From JACDAN01 sp036380355 (lineage in GTDB: Bacteria; Actinomycetota; Thermoleophilia; Gaiellales; Gaiellaceae), in contig DASVEW010000045.1 in the NCBI GenBank assembly GCA_036380355.1, forward strand, positions 1 to 64,000: a stretch of 64,000 nucleotides of DNA, in the 5' to 3' direction. The notes below the pieces were generated by a model. It was given only the letters and a program-made list of their open reading frames with translations. It made no database searches and was not told the origin of the DNA. A program made the translations under genes and the position numbers. Positions within the stretch are counted from its first letter, which is position 1, and each line of letters starts with the position of its first letter. Shown here one piece after another: positions 33,148 through 41,609 of the stretch.

Positions 33148-33723
33148 ATGGAGGTCACCCGCGAGCGCGCCTGGGACACGTTGACTCGTTACACGAAGAG
33201 CGAGGGGCTCCTGCGCCATGCCCTCGCGGTCGAGGCCGCGGTTCGTGCGTATGCGCGCAAGCTCGGGGGCGACGAGGGGCTCTGGGGCGCGACTGCGCTC
33301 CTCCACGACTTCGACTACGAGATCCACCCGACGCTCGACAAGCACCCGCAGGACGGGGCCGCGATCCTGCGCGAGGAGGGGTATCCGGAGGAGCTGATCG
33401 AGTCGGTGCTGTCGCATGCCGAGCACCTGGCGATGCCGCGCGACACGGATCTGAAGCGCGCGCTGTTCGCGTGCGACGAGCTGGCCGGGTTCGTCCACGC
33501 TTGCGGGCTGGTGCGGCCGGACGGGATCGAGACGCTCACGCCGAAGTCGGTGAAGAAGAAGCTGAAGCAGCCGTCCTTCGCGGCCGGGGTTCACCGGGAC
33601 GAGGTCTATGCCGGCGCTGAGCTGCTGGGCGTCGACTTCGACGAGCACATCCAGACGGTGACGGACGCGATGAAGCCGATTGCAGGCGAGCTCGGGCTGC
33701 GCACGGCGGCGGACGCGGCATGA
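33148..33723 (+). CDS. HD-domain hydrolase
   Basis: 191 residues. RHALAVEAAVRAYARKLGGD supplies the first His, LWGATALLHDFDYEIHPTLD the HD pair, and SVLSHAEHLAMPRDTDLKRA and FACDELAGFVHACGLVRPDG the later metal ligands and Asp. The layout matches HDIG/HD metal-dependent phosphohydrolases of about 190 residues that act on nucleotides or related phosphates. The substrate is unknown. It overlaps the following VOC gene by 4 bases, so the two form a unit. Confidence 0.88.
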   Translation: MEVTRERAWDTLTRYTKSEGLLRHALAVEAAVRAYARKLGGDEGLWGATALLHDFDYEIHPTLDKHPQDGAAILREEGYPEELIESVLSHAEHLAMPRDTDLKRALFACDELAGFVHACGLVRPDGIETLTPKSVKKKLKQPSFAAGVHRDEVYAGAELLGVDFDEHIQTVTDAMKPIAGELGLRTAADAA

Positions 33724-34106
33724 CCCCGCGATTCGAGGCCGTCGGCACGATCGTCTCGGACATGGGCCGCGCGATCGAGTTCTATCGCCAGCTCGGGCTC
33801 GAGTTCACGGAGGGCGCGGAGGGCGAGGGCCATGCGGAGGCGTCCGTGGCCGGCGTTCGGCTGATGTTCGACACCGAGGATGTCATCCGCTCGTTCGATC
33901 CGGAGTGGCAGCGGCCCACGGGCGGCCATCGCTCGTCGCTCGCATTCCGCTGCGACTCGCCCGGCGAGGTCGACGCTGCGTACGCGGCGCTGCTCGAGCA
34001 CGGGGGAACGCCTCACAAGGAGCCTTGGGACGCGTTCTGGGGCATGCGCTACGCGCAGATCTGGGACCCCGACGGCAACCTCGTCGACCTCTTCGCGGAT
34101 CTCTAG
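33720..34106 (+). CDS. VOC (glyoxalase-fold) family protein
   Basis: 128 residues with the paired beta-alpha-beta-beta-beta units of the vicinal-oxygen-chelate fold: FEAVGTIVSDMGRAIEFYRQ at the start, SSLAFRCDSPGEVDAAYAAL in the middle and QIWDPDGNLVDLFADL at the end. The last is the usual WDPDGN motif. Substrate unknown; such proteins cover lyases, dioxygenases and resistance proteins. Translationally coupled to the HD hydrolase. Confidence 0.88.
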   Translation: MTPRFEAVGTIVSDMGRAIEFYRQLGLEFTEGAEGEGHAEASVAGVRLMFDTEDVIRSFDPEWQRPTGGHRSSLAFRCDSPGEVDAAYAALLEHGGTPHKEPWDAFWGMRYAQIWDPDGNLVDLFADL

Positions 34107-34127
34107 GCTCGGCGGGCTGCGGCCGGA

Positions 34128-35222
34128 TCAGCCGGCGAGGCGCCGAAGCCCGGATACGAGGCGAGTCAGGTCCTCCTCGCTCGTCCAGTAGCCGCACGAG
34201 GCGCGCAGGAGATCGGTCCCGGGCAGGTCGCGGACGATCACCCCCTCCTCGCCGAGCGTCGTCGCAGCCGCCCGCGCGTCGCCCTCCCAGCGCCACGAGA
34301 CGAGCGTGGCGTGGCCGGGCTCGGTCACCACGTCGAAGCCCTCCTCCAGGAGCAGCTGCCGACACCGCTCGGTCAGCTCGCGCGCCCGCTCGAACCGCCA
34401 CTCAGGAAGCTCCTCGAGAGCCGCGACGAGCGCCTCGAGGAAGCTGACCGGAATCCAGCCCGGATCGAAGCGACTCGCACCCTCGCGCGGCTCGAACCGG
34501 CCGTCGCGCTCGTAGCTCGCCTGCGAGAAGTAGCTCGGGAGCCGCACCTCCAGCCGCTCCGGATCCCTGACGTAGAGGCCGCCGGTCGGCGACGGGCCGC
34601 AGAGCCACTTCTGCCCGGAAACGGTGTAGAAGTCGAGCTCCGAGGCGTCGACGAGGATCGCACCGACCGACTGGGCCCCGTCCACGAGGAGCGGCACGTC
34701 GACCGCCTCGCGCAGCTCCTCGAGCGGAGTCACGTGCCCGTTGATCCAGAGGACGTGCGAGAGCGCTACGAGACGCGTCCGCGGCCCGACCTCGCCGACG
34801 ATCGCCTCGAGCGCCTCGGCCGCCGGCCGGTCCCGAACCGCCGCCACCCGCACGCTCGCACCCGAGACGTGCAGCGCTCCGAGCAGGCCGAAGTGCTCGG
34901 CATCCGTCGTCACGATCTCGTCGCCCGGCTCGAGGCCCAGGCCGGACATGACGATCCGGCAGCCCTCCGTCGTCGAGCTCGTCAGGGCCATGCGCTCGGC
35001 GGGAACCGCGATCTGGGCGGCCAGCGCCGCGCGCAGCCGGTCGCGGCCCTCGTTCATCCGGTCGTAGTACGGCCGGCCGGAACGACCCGCCTCGAGCTCG
35101 TCCCGCTCGGCCGCGACGAGCGCCTCGTACGTCCGCCGTGCAAGCGGCCCCACCGACCCGGCGTTCAGGTACGCGTACTTCGCGAGAACGGGGAAGGCCG
35201 CCCGCGCTTCCTCGTAGGTCAC
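34128..35222 (-). CDS. Class V PLP-dependent aminotransferase (cysteine-desulfurase-like)
   Basis: 364 residues from a GTG (TYEEARAAFPVLAKYAYLNA). LALTSSTTEGC-type PLP phosphate loop (MALTSSTTEGCRIVMSGLGL), EIVTTDAEHFGLLGAL, PLLVDGAQSVGAILVDASEL with the cofactor-binding Asp, and FYTVSGQKWLCGPSPTGGLY with the Schiff-base Lys mark the family. The C-terminal Cys loop of IscS/SufS cannot be identified, so isopenicillin-epimerase-like or selenocysteine-lyase-like activity is as likely as desulfuration. Overlaps the EEP hydrolase stop by 4 bases. Confidence 0.88.
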   Translation of the reverse strand: MTYEEARAAFPVLAKYAYLNAGSVGPLARRTYEALVAAERDELEAGRSGRPYYDRMNEGRDRLRAALAAQIAVPAERMALTSSTTEGCRIVMSGLGLEPGDEIVTTDAEHFGLLGALHVSGASVRVAAVRDRPAAEALEAIVGEVGPRTRLVALSHVLWINGHVTPLEELREAVDVPLLVDGAQSVGAILVDASELDFYTVSGQKWLCGPSPTGGLYVRDPERLEVRLPSYFSQASYERDGRFEPREGASRFDPGWIPVSFLEALVAALEELPEWRFERARELTERCRQLLLEEGFDVVTEPGHATLVSWRWEGDARAAATTLGEEGVIVRDLPGTDLLRASCGYWTSEEDLTRLVSGLRRLAG

Positions 35223-36001
35223 GTGACGACCTCGACCTCGACCGGCGCGTGATCCGAGAGCGCCAGCTCGCCGAGCCGCCGGCGAGCCGGCGTCCAGCGG
35301 TCGTACGGGCCCGTGGAGGCGCCGCGCGCCACCACGTGGTCGATCCCGGGTCCCGCCTTCGTGTACCCGTCCAGCTGCTCGATCGTGACCGAGCGCGCCG
35401 TGTCCACGTTGAAATCGCCCGCGAGGATCGCAGGCGCGTCGCCCGCCAGCGCGGCGGCCCACTCCGCGGCGCGCACGATCTCGGCGTCGGGCACGCGCGG
35501 GTTCCGCGCCTTCGTCGCGTGGAGGTTCGCGAGGACGAGCCCGCCCTCGAGCCGCACCGCCACGCACTGACGCCGCTCCCTCCCCCACGCGAGCTGCGAG
35601 ACGAGCGGGAGACCGAGCCGCCGCCCCTCGCGGAGCCGGAACCCGAGCGGATTCAGCGTCAGCACGTGCCGCGCGAGGATCGGCCGCTCCGGCGCGACGA
35701 GGATCGCGTTCGCCTGCCCCTCGAACCCGGACCGCAGCAGACCGGGATGCAGGTCGGTGATCACACGTCCGAGCTCCGCCGTGGACGGAAGCGGCCCGAT
35801 CGACGGCCGCGCCGCGACCTCGCTGTACACCTGCATCCCGCTCCACTCGCCGATCCGTCCGAGAGCCCACGGCGGGACCTCCTGCAGGCACACGACGTCC
35901 GGCGCGTCCTGCGTCACGAGCCGAACCATCTCCTCGACGTAGCGGCGACGTCCGGGCGGGACCGTGTTGCCGTGGAACAGGTTCCAGGTGCGGACGATCA
36001 C
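35219..36001 (-). CDS. Endonuclease/exonuclease/phosphatase family protein
   Basis: 260 residues. IVRTWNLFHGNTVPPGRR at the N-terminus, DAPDVVCLQEVPPWALGRIG with the metal-binding Glu, ILAGDFNVD with the catalytic Asp-Asn pair, and GIDHVVARG and LALSDHAPVEVEV with the final Asp-His are the complete EEP motif set. The substrate could be nucleic acid, a lipid or an inositol phosphate. No signal peptide is seen. The start lies 20 bases from the divergent 101-residue gene. Confidence 0.9.
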   Translation of the reverse strand: MIVRTWNLFHGNTVPPGRRRYVEEMVRLVTQDAPDVVCLQEVPPWALGRIGEWSGMQVYSEVAARPSIGPLPSTAELGRVITDLHPGLLRSGFEGQANAILVAPERPILARHVLTLNPLGFRLREGRRLGLPLVSQLAWGRERRQCVAVRLEGGLVLANLHATKARNPRVPDAEIVRAAEWAAALAGDAPAILAGDFNVDTARSVTIEQLDGYTKAGPGIDHVVARGASTGPYDRWTPARRRLGELALSDHAPVEVEVVT

Positions 36002-36021
36002 GGCGGTACTGTAGGGAGGCC

Positions 36022-36327
36022 GTGGCCGGTCGCTTCGCAGAGCTGATCGCGCGTCAGCTCGACCTCTTCGAGGAGCAGGACGCGGAGTTCCTGCGCCGCG
36101 TGGACGAGGCGGAGCAGGCCTACGACGACGCTGACCGTGAGACCGCGGAGGAGGTCTTCGGCCGCTACCAGGAGCTCGTCGAGCACGGCACCGAGGCGCT
36201 CGGAGAGATGCGCGACGCCTACGCCGGCACGCTCGACGGCGACGACGCCGACGAGTACGTCGCCGAGTTCAACCAGACGGTGATCGACCGCCTGCCGCGC
36301 TTCGGCCTGGAGATCGAGGACGTCTGA
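36022..36327 (+). CDS. Acidic helical protein (101 aa), unknown
   Basis: GTG start. The protein is rich in Glu, Asp and Ala with predicted long helices (RFAELIARQLDLFEEQDAEF, RRVDEAEQAYDDADRETAEE, FGRYQELVEHGTEALGEMRD). Heptad-like spacing suggests a coiled coil. Codon bias is as strong as in neighbours, supporting a real gene. No family is recognised. It is probably a single-gene unit; a weak hairpin CCCCGAGCGGGG lies shortly after the stop. Confidence 0.7.
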   Translation: MAGRFAELIARQLDLFEEQDAEFLRRVDEAEQAYDDADRETAEEVFGRYQELVEHGTEALGEMRDAYAGTLDGDDADEYVAEFNQTVIDRLPRFGLEIEDV

Positions 36328-36367
36328 GGACGTTGTTTCTCCCCGAGCGGGGTGCTAGACCGGACGC

Positions 36368-37069
36368 GTGCCCAGCATCCCGTTCACGGCCTACGACATC
36401 TTCGCGTACCTCACCTCCGGGTTCGTCGTCATCGCGGCGGGTGACTTCGCCTTTCCCGGTAGCTGGATCCTCGATCGGGAGCTCACAGTCGTCCAGGTGT
36501 TTGTCTGGATCGGCGTCGCGTACATCGTCGGCCATGTGGTCGCCGGCCTCTCGGCGCCCGCGTTCCAGGAGCTTCTCGTCGAAGGGAAGCTCGGGAAGCG
36601 CGAACAGGCCCTCTGGGGCGGAGCGAAGTGGAAGAAACAGACCAGGAGTCGACTCAAGTGGCTCTTCCCCGGCTACTTCGACCCACTTCCGGAAGACATC
36701 AAGGCGCGCGTCGAGTCCAAGGCACGCAAAGAGTCGATCGCGCCCGACCGGGACGGCCTGTTCCTCTATTGCGACGCGCAGATGCGGCAAAAGCCGGAGG
36801 TCGCTCCCGTCCTCGGCAACTTCCTGAACATCTACGCCTTCGCGCGCAACGCCTGCCTCGCTGCGCTCGTCGCCGCGGTGCTGCTCGTGGTCGGTGCGAT
36901 CTTCCACCGTTCGGACTGGGAGACGAAGGCTTGGCTCGCGGCCGCAGCCGTCGTCGTGGCGATCTTCCTGTTCTATCGGTACGTGAAGTTCTTTCGCCTG
37001 TACGCGCGAGACGTCTTCCTCTTCTACTCGACGGCCGATTCGCCGACGTCTCAGCGGTGCCCGAAATGA
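36368..37069 (+). CDS. Membrane protein (233 aa), unknown
   Basis: GTG start. Two hydrophobic segments near the front (IFAYLTSGFVVIAAGDFAFP and VVQVFVWIGVAYIVGHVVAG) and two close together near residues 165-210 (ACLAALVAAVLLVVGAIFH, AWLAAAAVVVAIFLFYRYV) flank a charged middle region (KKQTRSRLKWLFPGYFDPLP). No motif for enzyme or transport function is visible. The 3' end overlaps the end of the convergent dnaE2 by 19 bases. Confidence 0.75.
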   Translation: MPSIPFTAYDIFAYLTSGFVVIAAGDFAFPGSWILDRELTVVQVFVWIGVAYIVGHVVAGLSAPAFQELLVEGKLGKREQALWGGAKWKKQTRSRLKWLFPGYFDPLPEDIKARVESKARKESIAPDRDGLFLYCDAQMRQKPEVAPVLGNFLNIYAFARNACLAALVAAVLLVVGAIFHRSDWETKAWLAAAAVVVAIFLFYRYVKFFRLYARDVFLFYSTADSPTSQRCPK

Positions 37070-40000
37070 TGCGCCGGCGGCAGTGAGCTCCCGAGCTGCT
37101 CGACGCCGGCAAGGTGGCGCGCGAGCGGCGCGAGCGACTCGATCTCCCGCACGAGGACGTTCTGGTTCCGCCCCTGGCGCTCGAACCGCCCCCGCGCCAG
37201 CACGAGCTTCTCGGCGCGAACGACCGGCCTGAACTGCTCGTACACGGACGGCGGGACGATCAGGTTCATCTGACCCCACTCGTCCTCGAGGAGCATGAAC
37301 ACGACACCCTTTGCCGTCGACGGGCGCTGGCGGGCCACGACCATTCCGGCCACGGCGATCGGAGCCCGGTCCGGTGCCTGGCACCAGTCACGGCTCGAGA
37401 GGACATGTCGCGGCAGGTGCGGGCGCAGGAGCTCCATCGGGTGGCTCCCGACCGAGACGCTCGTGGTGCGGTAGTCGGCGAGCAACCGGTCCCAGTCAGT
37501 CGGCACCGGCAGCTCCGGCGTCTCGACCGTCGGATCCAGCGGCAGCGCCAGCTGCCGCGCCTCCCCGCCCGACCCGGGAACCGACGACGACCGCGGAGCG
37601 AGCCCCGCCTCCCAGATCAACGGCCGTGCCTCCTCGCCGAAGGACGCGCACGCCCCCGACTCGATCAGCGCCTGCAGCCCCTCACGCCGCAGCGGCGCCC
37701 GCTGCGCGAGGTCCCGGACATCCAGGAACGGCCCGCCGCGCTCCCGCTCCTCGACCAGCGCCTTCGCGTCGTCCTCCCCCACCGAGGTCACGTACTCGAT
37801 CCCCATCCGCACCGCCCAACCCTCGCGTTCCTGGGTGTCAGGCAACGGCGGAGCCGGGCTCCGCCCTGCGGGAGCCGTTGCCGGCCAGGGGCGCGAGGGC
37901 TGCACCACGCACTTCGCCTCGCTGAGGTTCACGTCCGGCGGGAGCACCTCCACCCCGCGCCGCTGCGCGTCCCGCACCAGCGTCGCCGGCGGGTAGAAGC
38001 CCATCGGCTGCGCGTTCAGCAGCGCGCACAGGAACTCCGCCGGGTAGTGGCAGCGCAGCCACTGCGACTGGTAGCCGAGCAGCCCGAACGCCGCCGCATG
38101 CGACTTCGGGAAACCGAAGCCTGAGAAGGCGACGAGCTTGTCGTAGATCGCGTTGGCGAGCTCCTCCTCGACGCCGTTGGACGCTGCGCCCTCGATGAAC
38201 CGCTTCCGGTACGCCTCGAGCGCCGCCTCGCTCCGCTTCCGGCTCATCGCGCGCCGCAGCCCCTCCGCCTCCCCCACGCTGAACCCGGACAGCGCCATCG
38301 CCACCTCCAGCACCTGGTCCTGGAAGACGACGACGCCAAGCGTCTCGCGCAGCGGCTCCTGGAGCAGCGGGTGGTCGGCCGGCGGCTCGTACGACGGGTC
38401 CTCGCGCAGCTTCTGCCGCCGCTCGATGTACGGATGGACTGCGCGTCCCTGGATCGGCCCGGGACGAACCAAAGCGACCTGCACCATGATGTCCTCGAGC
38501 GTCTCCGGCCGGGTGCGCAGGATCGTCTGCATCTGCGCTCGGCTCTCGATCTGGAAGGCGCCGACCGTATCCGCGTCCTGGATCTGCGCGAAGGTCTCGG
38601 GATCGTCCAGAGGGATCCGCGAGAGGTCGATCGGCTCGCCGCGCAGCCGCGCGATCTGGTCGACGCACTCCTCGACCGCGGAAAGCATCCCCAGCCCGAG
38701 CAGGTCGATCTTCAGGAAGCCCGCGTCGTCGCAGGAGTCCTTGTCCCACTGAACGAGCTGCCTTCCGGCCATGGCCGCCGGCTGGACGGGGACGAGCTCG
38801 ACCAGCGGCCGGGTCGAGATCACCATCCCGCCCGGGTGCTGCGAGATGTGACGCGGCAGGCCGCCGATCTCGTGCGTCAGCTCGGCGAAGGCGCGCCAGC
38901 GCGGCGAGCCGGCCTTGTCCTCGAAGCCCGGGACGAGCTGGAGCTCCCCGGCGACGCGCTTGGCGTTCCAGCCGTCTGAGACCCGCGCCAGCCGCTCGAG
39001 CTCGCCGAACGGGAGGCCGAGCGCCTTGCCGATGTCGCGGATCGCCCCACGCGACCGGTACGTCGAGAAGCTCGCGACGAGCGCGGCGTGCTCGCGTCCG
39101 TAGCGCTCGGTGACGGCGACGATCAGCTTCTCGCGGATGTCGCGCGGGAAGTCGAGGTCGATGTCCGGCACGCCGGTCAGCTCGCGGTTGATGAAGCGCC
39201 CGAGCGAGAGGTCGGCGGCGACCGGATCGACATGCGAGAGCCCGGTCAGGTAGCAGACGATCGAGCCGACGGACGAGCCCCGGCCCCGGCCCGGCGGCAG
39301 CGAGTTGCGCGGCGACTCGCGGCCTCGCACCTCGGCGGCGACGTCCCGAGCCAGCTCGAGCACCTCGTGGTGGAGCAGGAAGAAGCCGGCGAGGCCGATC
39401 TCCTCGATCAGCTTCAGCTCCTCGTCGAGCCGGGCCCGAGCACTTAGTAACAGACTGTTACTTGCCCCGGAGTAGCGCGCGGAAAAGGCTTGGTTGCAGA
39501 CGTCTGCCAGGCGGCTGATGGCCGGTACGGCCCGGTCCGAGAAGTCCGGGTAGCGGTAGCCGAGCTCCTGCGTGAGGTCGAACTCGCAGCGCTCGGCGAT
39601 CCGAGCCGTCCGCTCGACGGCGTCCCGGTCGAGCGGGAGGCGATCCGGCAGCTCTCCCGGAGGCCGCAGAACGGCCTCGTGGTTCCCCCGCCGCTCGGGC
39701 TCGGAGCCCTCGAGCGACGTGCGGTGCCGGATCGCGACGAGCGCGTCCTGCAACCGCGTCCGCGACGAGGCATGCGCGTGGACGTCGCCGGTGACGACCG
39801 TCTCGACGCCCAACGCCCCGGCAAGGTCCCGCAGCCGCGCGTTCCGCCGCATGTCCCCCCGCTCGAACGGCCGCTGGAGCTCGACAAAGAACCGCTCGCG
39901 TCCGAACGCCTGCGCCAAACGAGCCGCCGCATTCGGGTCCCGGACGGCGAGCCCGAAGCGCGAGCAGCCCGAGAGGCAGACGAGCCCCTCGTTCAGCTCC

Positions 40001-40353
40001 TCCAGGAGCGACTGGTCGAGCGCCGGATCCAAAGGCGGCTCGCCCTCCTTCGGCCGGGTCCCCGCGTGCGCCGCCGTCAGCAGCCGGCAGAGGTTCGCGT
40101 AGCCGCGCGGGGTCTCGACCAAGAGCGTGACGTGCGAGCCGTCGCCCAGCGTCACCTCCGCCCCGGTGATCGGCCGGACGCCGAACGCCTTCGCGGCGTG
40201 CGCGAACTCGAGCGAGCCGTAGACGCCGTCGTGGTCTGTAAGCGCGAGCGCCTCGTAGCCGAGCTCGGCGGCGCGGATCGCCAGCTCCTCCGGCAGCGAG
40301 GCGCCGTCGAGGAACGAATAGGCTGAATGGGCGTGGAGCTCGACGTAGGACAA
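37051..40353 (-). CDS. dnaE2: Error-prone DNA polymerase III alpha homologue
   Basis: 1100 residues from a TTG start with MSYVELHAHSAYSFLDGASL, the PHP domain. The polymerase palm Asp residues are in NRELTGVPDIDLDFPRDIRE near residue 394. PGRGRGSSVGSIVCYLTGLS, SQHPGGMVISTRPL and GRGRGS-type loops follow family order. The C-terminal OB domain ends with FMLLEDEWGQMNLIVPP. The short C-terminus, lacking the tau/epsilon-binding tail of DnaE1, indicates DnaE2. It works with ImuB in damage-induced mutagenesis; imuB lies 3 kb away with a LexA-type promoter. No LexA box was found at dnaE2 itself. Two palindromic inserts interrupt normally ungapped regions. Confidence 0.93.
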   Translation of the reverse strand: MSYVELHAHSAYSFLDGASLPEELAIRAAELGYEALALTDHDGVYGSLEFAHAAKAFGVRPITGAEVTLGDGSHVTLLVETPRGYANLCRLLTAAHAGTRPKEGEPPLDPALDQSLLEELNEGLVCLSGCSRFGLAVRDPNAAARLAQAFGRERFFVELQRPFERGDMRRNARLRDLAGALGVETVVTGDVHAHASSRTRLQDALVAIRHRTSLEGSEPERRGNHEAVLRPPGELPDRLPLDRDAVERTARIAERCEFDLTQELGYRYPDFSDRAVPAISRLADVCNQAFSARYSGASNSLLLSARARLDEELKLIEEIGLAGFFLLHHEVLELARDVAAEVRGRESPRNSLPPGRGRGSSVGSIVCYLTGLSHVDPVAADLSLGRFINRELTGVPDIDLDFPRDIREKLIVAVTERYGREHAALVASFSTYRSRGAIRDIGKALGLPFGELERLARVSDGWNAKRVAGELQLVPGFEDKAGSPRWRAFAELTHEIGGLPRHISQHPGGMVISTRPLVELVPVQPAAMAGRQLVQWDKDSCDDAGFLKIDLLGLGMLSAVEECVDQIARLRGEPIDLSRIPLDDPETFAQIQDADTVGAFQIESRAQMQTILRTRPETLEDIMVQVALVRPGPIQGRAVHPYIERRQKLREDPSYEPPADHPLLQEPLRETLGVVVFQDQVLEVAMALSGFSVGEAEGLRRAMSRKRSEAALEAYRKRFIEGAASNGVEEELANAIYDKLVAFSGFGFPKSHAAAFGLLGYQSQWLRCHYPAEFLCALLNAQPMGFYPPATLVRDAQRRGVEVLPPDVNLSEAKCVVQPSRPWPATAPAGRSPAPPLPDTQEREGWAVRMGIEYVTSVGEDDAKALVEERERGGPFLDVRDLAQRAPLRREGLQALIESGACASFGEEARPLIWEAGLAPRSSSVPGSGGEARQLALPLDPTVETPELPVPTDWDRLLADYRTTSVSVGSHPMELLRPHLPRHVLSSRDWCQAPDRAPIAVAGMVVARQRPSTAKGVVFMLLEDEWGQMNLIVPPSVYEQFRPVVRAEKLVLARGRFERQGRNQNVLVREIESLAPLARHLAGVEQLGSSLPPAHHFGHR
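37841..37882. repeat. GC-rich nested palindrome inside dnaE2
   Basis: GGCAACGGC pairs with GCCGTTGCC, and within it GGCGGAGCC pairs with GGCTCCGCC. The segment encodes about 14 Pro/Ala-rich residues (near 824-838 of the polymerase) between VVQPSRPWP and the conserved WAVRMGIEYVTSVGE, where the family is usually compact. It keeps the reading frame. Confidence 0.6.
39446..39462. repeat. AT-rich palindrome inside dnaE2
   Basis: AGTAACAG-A-CTGTTACT stands out as an AT-rich patch in a GC-rich gene. It encodes part of SGASNSLLLS near residue 300, between SARY and ARARLDEELKLIEEIG, an apparent insertion relative to other DnaE2 proteins judged from memory. Confidence 0.55.
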
Positions 40354-41097
40354 GCGACCGTCCTAGGCCCCGGCGAGGGCGAGCGGCTGAACGAGCGGAT
40401 CGTCGTGAAGTTCGAGCGGCCGGAGGTGTCGGTCAACGAGGTCAGCATCGGTCCGGACTTCGAAGGCCCAGGGCCGCACTTCCATAAGGAGCACGTGGAC
40501 GCCTTCTACGTCCTCGAGGGCGAGCTCGAGTTCACGAACGGAACTGAGACGTTGCGGGCCGCGGCCGGGATGACCGTTGCAGTCCCGCCCGGAATCGTCC
40601 ACGGCTTCACGAACCCGGGCCCGGGAGGGGCGCGCTACCTGAACATCCATGCGCCCGATGCGGGCTTCATCGAGTATCTGCGCGGGGCAGTAGCCGGAAA
40701 CGGCGTCGACTGGGACAGCTACGACGTCGACGAGCCGTCCGGCCCGGCCGACGCGATCGTCGCCGGCCCGGGAGAAGGAGAGCGGTTCGAGCGCGGCCGC
40801 GGCGTGATCACGATCGCAGCGACGGCGCCGCAGCTCACGGCGCTCGTGTTCGACCTGCAGGCAGGCTGGGGCCCGGTCGACCCGCACGTCCACGAGCGAC
40901 AGGTCGACTCGTTCTACGCGCTCGACGGCGAGCTCGTGGTCGAGGTCGAAGGCGAGGTGGTGCGGGTTCAGCCGGGTGGCTTCGCCGCGATTCCGCCCGG
41001 TGTCCGGCACGGGATCCGGCCCATGGAGACTGCGACCCGGTTCCTCAACTTCCACGCCCCGGACGACGGGTTCGCCGACTTCATCCGGAGGACGTAG
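40327..41097 (+). CDS. Bicupin protein
   Basis: 256 residues with two cupin barrels. The first has GPHFHKEHVDAFYVLEGELE and VPPGIVHGFTNPGPGGARYL; the second has VDPHVHERQVDSFYALDGEL and IPPGVRHGIRPMETATRFLN. Each holds the His-x-His...His metal set, so both halves may bind metal. Enzymes and storage proteins share the fold and the substrate is unknown. The ATG overlaps the divergent dnaE2 start by 27 bases. A later start in the same frame would still keep both barrels, so the exact start is uncertain. Confidence 0.85.
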   Translation: MGVELDVGQATVLGPGEGERLNERIVVKFERPEVSVNEVSIGPDFEGPGPHFHKEHVDAFYVLEGELEFTNGTETLRAAAGMTVAVPPGIVHGFTNPGPGGARYLNIHAPDAGFIEYLRGAVAGNGVDWDSYDVDEPSGPADAIVAGPGEGERFERGRGVITIAATAPQLTALVFDLQAGWGPVDPHVHERQVDSFYALDGELVVEVEGEVVRVQPGGFAAIPPGVRHGIRPMETATRFLNFHAPDDGFADFIRRT

Positions 41098-41106
41098 GCT
41101 CGCTCC

Positions 41107-41433
41107 GTGGACGCTCGCGACCGCTTCACCGAGATCGTCGACGACCTGGCGGCCCGCGATCCGGACGTCGAGGAGAGCCAGATGATGGGCCGGCCGAGCA
41201 TCAAGGCCGGCGGAAAATTGATCGCGTGCTTCGAGTCGCGCGGCGCGATGGCGTTCAAGCTGCCCGAGGAGGCCGAGCAGGAGAAGGCGCTCGCGCTCGA
41301 GGGCGCGCGGATCTACGACCCGGCCGAATCTGGCCGGCTGATGAGAGGCTGGGTCGAGGTGCCGTCCCCTCATTCCAAGGAATGGGCCCGACTCGCCGAG
41401 ACCGCATTGCGACTGCGAAAGGAGACGACATGA
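41107..41433 (+). CDS. TfoX/MmcQ-like small protein
   Basis: 108 residues, GTG start. MMGRPSIKAGGKLIACFESR and GAMAFKLPEEAEQEKALALE followed by GRLMRGWVEVPSPHSKEWAR resemble the TfoX N-terminal/MmcQ-YjbR fold, small alpha-beta proteins of unsettled function. The fit is by pattern only. It lies 9 bases after the bicupin stop and overlaps the next start by 4 bases, so all three genes form one unit. Confidence 0.7.
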   Translation: MDARDRFTEIVDDLAARDPDVEESQMMGRPSIKAGGKLIACFESRGAMAFKLPEEAEQEKALALEGARIYDPAESGRLMRGWVEVPSPHSKEWARLAETALRLRKETT

Positions 41434-41609
41434 CGAGAGAGCTCAACTGCGCCGACATCGGGTTCGAGTGCGACGCGGTCATTCGCGCCGAATCGGACGA
41501 GGAGGTCATGGCCCAGGCGGCCACGCACGCCCGCGATGTCCACGGCCTCGAGACGATCGACGACGAGACCGCCGCGAAGATCCAATCGCAGATCCACGAC
41601 GCGGCCTAG
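41430..41609 (+). CDS. DUF1059-type small protein (59 aa)
   Basis: Starts MTRELNCADIGFECDAVIRA after a good AAAGGAGA. The C-x7-C spacing in ADIGFECD, the middle ESDEEVMAQAATHARDVHGL and the end TAAKIQSQIHDA match the DUF1059 family of short proteins. Function unknown. The stop codon is part of a 16-base inverted repeat bounding repeat copy B. Confidence 0.85.
   Translation: MTRELNCADIGFECDAVIRAESDEEVMAQAATHARDVHGLETIDDETAAKIQSQIHDAA

Noticed and set aside
36336..36352. CCCCGAGCGGGG hairpin as a terminator
   Set aside because: Only a 5-bp stem with a two-base loop; too weak to call.
37372..37384. GGTGCCTGGCACC inside dnaE2, matching the palindrome at 53.7 kb
   Set aside because: The encoded residues (DWCQAPDRAP) appear to fit the normal DnaE2 sequence with no insertion, so the match is probably coincidental coding.
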